Shown: piece by piece, positions 5,735-10,101 of the stretch
Position numbering within the stretch: the stretch's first letter is position 1
Layout of the letters: each line of letters opens with the position of its first letter
Source of the DNA: DASRSE01 sp035656655
Lineage (GTDB): Bacteria > Planctomycetota > Planctomycetia > Pirellulales > DASRSE01
Direction: 5' to 3'
Length of the DNA stretch: 10,101 bases
Assembly: GCA_035656655.1 (NCBI GenBank)
Contig: DASRSE010000215.1
Span: 1-10,101, forward strand
Program-made: the position numbers and the translations under genes
Notes under the pieces: model-generated
The model's database searches: none
Seen by the model: only the letters and a program-made list of their open reading frames with translations
Told to the model about the DNA's origin: nothing

Positions 5735-6321
5735 TTGCTTTGGAGCAGTGGTTCGGCAATCGGTCGGAAGCAGTGGGCTGCGGACCAACCGCCGATTCGA
5801 GCCGCGCCAACCGCGCCTCCTGTGTGGCAAAGCTCGAAGAGGAAATTTGAACTCGCCCGATTTCCAAGCGGCTTCGCCACCAACGGAGCCCTCGTCTGAG
5901 CTGAGAGGCGGACCGCATGGCCGCCTGAAAGTTGCGCCTATTCCTACGAACAACCGCTCTGAATCAAATGCGTTTTTCCTCGAATTTACCGTACGCTAAC
6001 AGGCGGAGGCGTCGGCACTTTCCGGCAGGCGTATAATGAAATAAGACCACCGGAGCGCACCTTCGCGCGCCCGGCGCCGATCCGCAAACCGCAGTCGCTT
6101 CGTGGCCGCCCCCGCTCGGCGGGCGTACCGGGCGACGGCTCCTTTGCGACGGAAAAAGGGCTCCCTGCCGATTGAACGTTTAAGAAATACCTCGACTTCT
6201 GGCACTCGATTTCGCCGCGTGTCCGCCGTCATATACTTTTACGGGTCGTCTGCTGGTCTGTGTGGCGTGCCTTCCGGGTTTAGATCTTTAGTCTTTTGGC
6301 AAATCCTTGACCGTGGTGAAG
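5735..6321. other. Non-coding region upstream of dnaJ
   Basis: I see no convincing gene in these 590 bases. Open frames here are short, lack ribosome binding sites and encode unrecognisable, Arg/Pro-rich peptides. Visible structure includes AGGCGG / CCGCCT (5906-5926), CCCGC-TCG-GCGGG (6111-6123), TATAAT (6032-6037) and TATACT (6232-6237). A weak sigma-54-like site starts at 6200. A long dnaJ leader or a small RNA is possible. No tRNA-like fold was found. Confidence 0.5.
6032..6037 (+). promoter_or_regulatory. Perfect -10 box (TATAAT), possible dnaJ promoter
   Basis: TATAAT is a perfect sigma-70 -10 hexamer in a GC-rich setting, where it is rare by chance. No good -35 hexamer lies 16-18 bp upstream and there is no extended TG. 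If used, the leader before dnaJ would be about 275 bases and would include the 6111-6123 hairpin. TATACT at 6232-6237 is a nearer alternative. Confidence 0.35.
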
Positions 6322-7542
6322 ATGGCTTCCAAACGTGACTATTACGAAGTCCTAGGCGTGGCGCGGAGCGCTTCGCACAAGGAGATTGCCGACGCTTATC
6401 GCAAGCTGGCGATCCGGCATCATCCGGACAAAAACCCCGGCAGTGAAGAAGCGGTGGTCGCCTTCAAAGAGTGTGCCGAGGCGTTCGAGGTATTGCACGA
6501 CAACGACAAGCGGGCGCGCTACGATCAATATGGGCATGCCGGGGTCGACGGGCCCGCCAGCCATCCGTTTAACGATGTCAACGACATCTTCGAGGCGTTC
6601 GGAGACATTTTTGGGGGGGGCGTTTTCGGCGATCTCTTTGGCGGCCGCGGGGGGCGGCGCAGCGGCGGCCGCCGCGTTCGCAAAGGAGACGATCTGGCAG
6701 TCGAAGTTCACCTCGATCTGCTGGAGGCTGCCAAAGGCTGCACCAAAACGGTTCAATTCGAGCGGCATGAGCGTTGCACTACTTGCGAAGGGACCGGGGC
6801 AAAGCCCGGCTCCAAGCCGGAAACGTGCAGTTATTGCGGCGGCCGCGGCCAAGTCATTCAGTCGAGCGGCTTATTCCGCGTCCAAACGACGTGCCCTGCG
6901 TGTCACGGGGAAGGCCACTTGGTCAAAAATCCATGCCCCGACTGCCGCGGCGCTGGTTATCTCAAGAAAAAGATTCAGCGCGAAGTCAACATTCCGGCCG
7001 GCGTGGATCACCATACTCGAGTCCGCTTGACGGGCGAAGGCGATCCGAGCCCCGATGGCGGACCGAATGGAGATTGTTATTGCATCATCACGCTCGCAGA
7101 ACATGCGTTGTTTCAGCGCGACGGCCAACATCTGATTTGCCGCGTGCCGATTACGTTCACGCAAGCGGCGCTGGGGGCTTCGATCGAGGTTCCCACGCTG
7201 GATGGTCCAGAGCCGTTGACGATTCCGGCGGGCACGCAAACCGGCGAAGTGTTCAAGCTGCGCAATCGCGGGATGCCCGATCCGCGGCATCGCGGAATGG
7301 GCGATCTGCACGTGCAAGTCAATATTGAGGTGCCGAAGAACTTGTCGCCGGAGCAAGAAGAGTTGCTGCGGCAGTTTGCGGAGTCGGAGCATGCCAACGT
7401 GAGCCCGCACCGCAAGAACTTTTTTGAAAAACTGAAAGAGTATTTTGTGCCGGTTGCCGAGGAGCCAAAGCCCGCGGAACCGCCTCCCCTGAAACCAAAA
7501 TCGGACAAAACCAAGAAGGACAAACGCCGTGGCTCAGAATGA
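6322..7542 (+). CDS. dnaJ: Chaperone protein DnaJ (Hsp40, type I)
   Basis: This 406-residue J-protein delivers unfolded substrates to DnaK and stimulates its ATPase in the cytoplasm. The domain order is complete. The J domain covers about 5-70 with His34-Pro35-Asp36. A Gly/Phe-rich linker follows (about 92-116, with FGDIFGGG and FGDLFGGRG). The zinc centre has four CxxCxGxG motifs (Cys 152/155, 169/172, 191/194, 205/208). The C-terminal substrate-binding domains run to about 375, ending in a Pro/Lys-rich tail. I chose the ATG at 6322, giving MASKRDYYEVLGV, over the in-frame TTG at 6307. The ribosome binding site is weak (GGTGAAG), so nearby GTG codons at 6313 or 6316 remain possible. It overlaps grpE by 14 bp. 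Confidence 0.96.
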   Translation: MASKRDYYEVLGVARSASHKEIADAYRKLAIRHHPDKNPGSEEAVVAFKECAEAFEVLHDNDKRARYDQYGHAGVDGPASHPFNDVNDIFEAFGDIFGGGVFGDLFGGRGGRRSGGRRVRKGDDLAVEVHLDLLEAAKGCTKTVQFERHERCTTCEGTGAKPGSKPETCSYCGGRGQVIQSSGLFRVQTTCPACHGEGHLVKNPCPDCRGAGYLKKKIQREVNIPAGVDHHTRVRLTGEGDPSPDGGPNGDCYCIITLAEHALFQRDGQHLICRVPITFTQAALGASIEVPTLDGPEPLTIPAGTQTGEVFKLRNRGMPDPRHRGMGDLHVQVNIEVPKNLSPEQEELLRQFAESEHANVSPHRKNFFEKLKEYFVPVAEEPKPAEPPPLKPKSDKTKKDKRRGSE

Positions 7543-8059
7543 TCCGAAGCCGGAAACGGACGAGCTCGCCGAGCACGTGGCGGACGTTGAGAATCTCGAC
7601 CCGCAGGCCGAAATCGAACAACTGCGGCGTGAAGCCAACGACGCCCAAGATCGCTACCTCCGCGCGCAGGCCGAACTTGAGAATTTTCGCAAGCGCGCTC
7701 GCCGCGAATTGGATGAAGAGCGCAAGTACGCCTTTATGCCTTTGCTGAAGGACATCTTGCCAATCGTCGACAATTTGGAGCGGGCGCTCGAGGCCTCGCA
7801 AACGGCGCCCGACCCGACCAAGGTTTTGGCAGGAATCAAGATGGTCGCGCAGCAGTTTGAAGAGGTCCTGGCGCGCCACGGAGCGACGCGAATCAACGCG
7901 CAAGGCCAGCCGTTCGACCCGAATCTGCATCAGGCAATTTTGCACCAGTCGGCGGCCGATCAACCGGCGGAAACCGTGCTGCAAGTGACGCAGCCCGGCT
8001 TTCAATTGCACGACCGGGTGATTCGGCCGGCGCAAGTGATTGTTTCCAAAGCGCCGTAA
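7529..8059 (+). CDS. grpE: GrpE nucleotide exchange factor
   Basis: This 176-residue GrpE releases ADP from DnaK and so resets its substrate cycle. An acidic N-terminus is followed by a long coiled-coil helix (about 25-70), the dimerisation stalk. The helical region with PIVDNLERAL follows, then the C-terminal beta domain. That domain carries the signature FDPNLHQAI near residue 129 and ends GFQLHDRVIRPAQVIVSK. Length is typical. The start is a GTG 8 bases after AAGGA (7516-7520), inside the end of dnaJ in another frame. The overlap implies co-transcription and probably translational coupling. No dnaK is in the window. Confidence 0.96.
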   Translation: MAQNDPKPETDELAEHVADVENLDPQAEIEQLRREANDAQDRYLRAQAELENFRKRARRELDEERKYAFMPLLKDILPIVDNLERALEASQTAPDPTKVLAGIKMVAQQFEEVLARHGATRINAQGQPFDPNLHQAILHQSAADQPAETVLQVTQPGFQLHDRVIRPAQVIVSKAP

Positions 8060-8062
8060 CGA

Positions 8063-8085
8063 GGAGCTCGTTTGTCCGCGGCTCC
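8063..8085 (+). other. Weak hairpin after grpE
   Basis: GGAGC (8063-8067) can pair with GCTCC (8081-8085) across a 13-base loop, just past the grpE stop. No T-run follows directly, although a run of eight T occurs at 8133-8140. It could contribute to ending the dnaJ-grpE transcript, but the stem is short. Confidence 0.25.
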
Positions 8086-8173
8086 CCTAGCAGCGAAAGA
8101 GTCCGTTTGATTGAATTCGCGCGGTGGCGTCCTTTTTTTTCCCCTTCTACTTCGCCTTGCGAGTGGCCCGCTC

Positions 8174-8542
8174 ATGCCGACTTACGATTACGTTTGCGAC
8201 GCTTGCGATCACAAGTTCGAGTTATTTCAAGGGATCAACGATCCGATCAAGAAAAAGTGTCCCGAGTGCGGCAAGTCCAAATTGCGCCGTTTGTTTGGCA
8301 CCGGCGGAGCGATCATGTTCAAAGGCTCCGGCTTCTATCAGACCGATTATCGGAGCGATTCGTATAAGTCGAAAGCAGCCGCCGACAAACCGAGCGACGG
8401 CAAATCGAGTGAAACCAAATCGGAGAGCAAATCCGAATCGAAGTCGGGCGACAGCAAACCGGCCGAATCAAAATCAACCGACTCGCGCAAGAACGCCGGC
8501 GGAGGAAGCAAGCCCGAGGGAAAAGGCCGCGATCAGAAATAA
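8174..8542 (+). CDS. FmdB-family zinc ribbon protein with Ser/Lys-rich tail
   Basis: This 122-residue protein starts MPTYDYVCDACDHKFE, the hallmark of the FmdB/CxxC_CXXC_SSSS putative regulatory family. Cys8/Cys11 and Cys29/Cys32 form a predicted zinc ribbon, followed by RRLFGTGGAIMFKGSGFYQTDY, also typical. The family name comes from a formamidase-operon regulator; its biochemical role is not established. From about residue 61 the protein is low-complexity, rich in Lys, Ser, Asp and Glu with KSES-type repeats, and probably disordered. I chose the ATG at 8174. An in-frame upstream extension to 8111 encodes a non-family peptide. No clear ribosome binding site is visible. It lies 114 bp after grpE and 23 bp before yacG. 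Confidence 0.88.
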   Translation: MPTYDYVCDACDHKFELFQGINDPIKKKCPECGKSKLRRLFGTGGAIMFKGSGFYQTDYRSDSYKSKAAADKPSDGKSSETKSESKSESKSGDSKPAESKSTDSRKNAGGGSKPEGKGRDQK

Positions 8543-8565
8543 GGACCTCTCAAACAAACCGAACG

Positions 8566-8751
8566 ATGCAAACGCGTTGCCCGATTTGTGATAAGCCGGT
8601 CGATTCGGCGGCGCCGACGGCGCCGTTTTGTAGTCCGCGCTGTCGCCAGATCGATCTCGGCCGCTGGCTCGACGAACAATATACAATGCCGGTTGAACGC
8701 GGGGACGAAGATCCGGACGAAAGCCCGCCGGATGGGGCCGAGGAAGAATAG
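8566..8751 (+). CDS. yacG: YacG-family zinc protein (DNA gyrase inhibitor family)
   Basis: This 61-residue protein has Cys5/Cys8 (CPIC) and Cys22/Cys26 (CSPRC) zinc ligands, followed by RQIDLGRWLDEQYTMP, the conserved YacG helix. In E. coli, YacG is a small zinc protein that binds GyrB and inhibits DNA gyrase. That function is inferred here from family membership. The C-terminal 18 residues are acidic and Pro-rich. The ATG has no close Shine-Dalgarno sequence; AAGGA at 8541-8545 is about 20 bases away. It probably shares a transcript with the FmdB-family gene, another small zinc-binding protein. Confidence 0.9.
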   Translation: MQTRCPICDKPVDSAAPTAPFCSPRCRQIDLGRWLDEQYTMPVERGDEDPDESPPDGAEEE

Positions 8752-8849
8752 AGACCCGCTCGCCAACGGCCGCGGATGCCGCCCTGGCATTCCGCCACTC
8801 GATCCAAGCCCAAACCCGCGGTCGATCTGCTTTAAACGTGCGACTTGGG

Positions 8850-8865
8850 GGCCTTGATTAAGGCC
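8850..8865 (+). other. Short hairpin downstream of yacG
   Basis: GGCCTT-GATT-AAGGCC is a perfect 6-bp stem with a 4-base loop, about 100 bp after the yacG stop. It lacks a following T-run. Flanking GGG and CCC could lengthen it with a bulge. It may be a weak terminator or a regulatory site between yacG and the next gene. Confidence 0.35.
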
Positions 8866-8903
8866 AGCCCACGCACCGGCAAGTAAGAAATCCGTTAGGC
8901 CAA

Positions 8904-8932
8904 TTGACCGGCAGTGCGCGGTACAGCAAAAT
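8904..8932 (+). promoter_or_regulatory. Sigma-70-like promoter for homospermidine synthase
   Basis: TTGACC (8904-8909, five of six matches to TTGACA), a 17-bp spacer and CAAAAT (8927-8932, four of six matches to TATAAT) give a plausible promoter. Transcription would start near 8940, about 30 bases before the gene's start codon. The -10 box overlaps the left arm of the inverted repeat at 8928-8954. Confidence 0.45.
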
Positions 8933-8954
8933 AAGCGCTTTTGTCCGCTATTTT
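8928..8954 (+). promoter_or_regulatory. Inverted repeat over -10 box and leader
   Basis: AAAATAAGCG (8928-8937) pairs with CGCTATTTT (8946-8954) over nine base pairs with one bulged A, enclosing an 8-base loop. It ends 3 bases before the ribosome binding site GGAGGT (8958-8963). Its position over the putative -10 box and transcription start suits a repressor operator or a short leader hairpin. The role is inferred from position only. Confidence 0.35.
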
Positions 8955-8971
8955 CCCGGAGGTGCGAGGGA

Positions 8972-10101
8972 ATGATCGAATTCGGCAAGCGAATCCTTTT
9001 TGTCGGCTTTGGGTCGGTCGCCCACTGTACTTTGCCGGTGTTGCTCAAACACATTCGCGCAAAGCCTCAGAATATCACCGTCCTTGATTTCGAAAATCTG
9101 ACGGAGTCGATGAAGGAGTGGACCGCTCAAGGGATTCGCTTCCAGCAAGAACGCATCACCCCGCAGAATTTGGGGGCGGTGCTCGGCAAATATCTCTCGG
9201 AGGGGGATCTGCTGATCGATCTGGCGTGGAACATTGACTGCCGGACGATCGTGGGCTGGTGTCACGATCACGGCGTGCTGTATGTGAACACGTCGGTCGA
9301 AGTTTGGGATCCTTACGAGCCGGCGGCGCTGGCCCATCCGACTCAGCGCACGCTCTATCATCGGCACATGCAACTCCGCGCGCTGCGCAGCGAGTGGAAA
9401 GAGCGCGGACCGACGGCGGTCCTCGAGCATGGCGCGAATCCGGGCTTGATTTCGCACTTCACCAAACAGGCCTTGCTCGATATTGGCTACCGCACGCTCG
9501 AGGACGATCGAGTGACCGGCGCGGCGGCCGAAGAACTCGCGCAACTCTTGGCCGACCGGACCTATAACCAATTGGCGCAACAGCTCGGCGTCAAGGTGAT
9601 CCACTGCTCGGAGCGCGACACGCAAATCGCCAATCGACCCAAGCAAGTCGACGAATTCGTCAACACCTGGAGCATCGAAGGGCTCCGCGAAGAAGGGACC
9701 ACCACTTCCGAAATGGGTTGGGGAACCCATGAAAAAGAGCTGCCGCCGCACGCCTATCAGCACGAGACCGGCCCGCGCAATCAAATCTGCCTCGCCCAGA
9801 TGGGGCTCAATACCTGGGTCCGTTCGTGGGTGCCGGACTATACGATTCGCGGCATGGTCATCCGGCACGGCGAGGCCTTTTCGATTTCCGATCGGCTGAC
9901 GGTCTGGGATGGAGACCGCGCGGTCTATCGGCCGACGGTCCACTATGCCTATTGTCCGTGCAACGACGCGATCGCTTCGTTGAATGAGTTGCGCGGTTAT
10001 GATTACAAGCTGCAGCCGAAGCTCCGCATTCTGCGCGACGAAATCGTGCGCGGGGCCGACATTCTCGGCGCCCTGGTGATGGGCCATTCGTACCATTCGT
10101 G
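8972..10101 (+). CDS. hss: Homospermidine synthase (partial, runs off right edge)
   Basis: The frame is open from an ATG at 8972 to the window edge, giving 376 residues without a stop. GGAGGT (8958-8963) lies 8 bases upstream, an excellent ribosome binding site. The N-terminus has a Rossmann NAD-binding motif, ILFVGFGSVAH (Gly12-x-Gly14-x-x-Ala17). Later blocks I recognise from homospermidine synthase are NTSVEVW (106-112), EHGANPGLISHF (from 152), TTSEMGWGTHEK (from about 244) and ISDRLTVWDG. The enzyme makes homospermidine from putrescine with NAD+ (EC 2.5.1.44). Known bacterial homologues are about 470-480 residues, so roughly 100 are missing beyond the edge. It has its own promoter-like sequence and is probably not part of the chaperone operons. 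A related saccharopine dehydrogenase-like enzyme is the alternative. Confidence 0.88.
   Translation, partial: MIEFGKRILFVGFGSVAHCTLPVLLKHIRAKPQNITVLDFENLTESMKEWTAQGIRFQQERITPQNLGAVLGKYLSEGDLLIDLAWNIDCRTIVGWCHDHGVLYVNTSVEVWDPYEPAALAHPTQRTLYHRHMQLRALRSEWKERGPTAVLEHGANPGLISHFTKQALLDIGYRTLEDDRVTGAAAEELAQLLADRTYNQLAQQLGVKVIHCSERDTQIANRPKQVDEFVNTWSIEGLREEGTTTSEMGWGTHEKELPPHAYQHETGPRNQICLAQMGLNTWVRSWVPDYTIRGMVIRHGEAFSISDRLTVWDGDRAVYRPTVHYAYCPCNDAIASLNELRGYDYKLQPKLRILRDEIVRGADILGALVMGHSYHS

Noticed and set aside
5748..5999. Open frame of 83 codons between groEL2 and dnaJ
   Set aside because: It has no ribosome binding site, an Arg/Pro/Ser-rich product without known motifs, and competing frames of similar length on both strands.
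6200..6214. TGGCAC upstream of dnaJ as a second sigma-54 promoter
   Set aside because: The -12 element reads TTCG instead of TTGC, so the essential GC is lost. A similar site near 6297 (TGGCAA-N5-TTGA) also fails and is too close to the start codon.
8948..10096. Long minus-strand open frame of 382 codons
   Set aside because: It lies antisense to homospermidine synthase, which has family motifs and a strong ribosome binding site. The antisense product has no recognisable domain and reflects GC-rich codon structure.

Overview
The window looks like chromosomal DNA of a planctomycete, probably Pirellulales-like. That is an inference from gene content and order, not a database match. The DNA is GC-rich. 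It carries two groEL genes flanking one groES, then a dnaJ-grpE pair without dnaK, an FmdB-type zinc ribbon gene, a YacG-type zinc protein gene and a homospermidine synthase gene. Several genes start with GTG.

Left edge (1-130): the end of an insertion sequence, with the first codons of a minus-strand transposase and a duplicated 17-bp terminal motif. Next (169-1272, minus strand) is a membrane-anchored M28-family zinc metallopeptidase. A 460-bp divergent intergenic region (1273-1732) separates it from groEL1. This region holds two adjacent palindromes and a good match to a sigma-54 promoter.

Chaperonin block (1733-5543): groEL1 has a His/Asp-rich segment followed by a Gly-Met tail. An AT-rich promoter-like island follows, then groES, a GC-rich intercistronic stem-loop, and groEL2, which has no Gly-Met tail. 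The stop codon of groEL2 lies in a 24-bp tandem repeat whose later units look like copies of the gene's own 3' end. A strong hairpin terminator lies about 150 bp beyond.

Co-chaperone block (6322-8059): after about 780 bp with no convincing gene come dnaJ and grpE, overlapping by 14 bp. They supply the J-protein and nucleotide exchange factor for a DnaK encoded elsewhere. With the chaperonins this makes a protein-folding gene cluster.

Right part (8174-10101): two small zinc-binding protein genes (FmdB family and YacG), then a homospermidine synthase gene with its own promoter-like sequence, running off the right edge. No CRISPR array, tRNA or rRNA was seen. I found no clearly new multi-gene system. 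The most interesting signals are regulatory and structural: the possible sigma-54 control of groEL1, the stop-codon-bearing tandem repeat after groEL2, and the contrast between the two GroEL paralogues.
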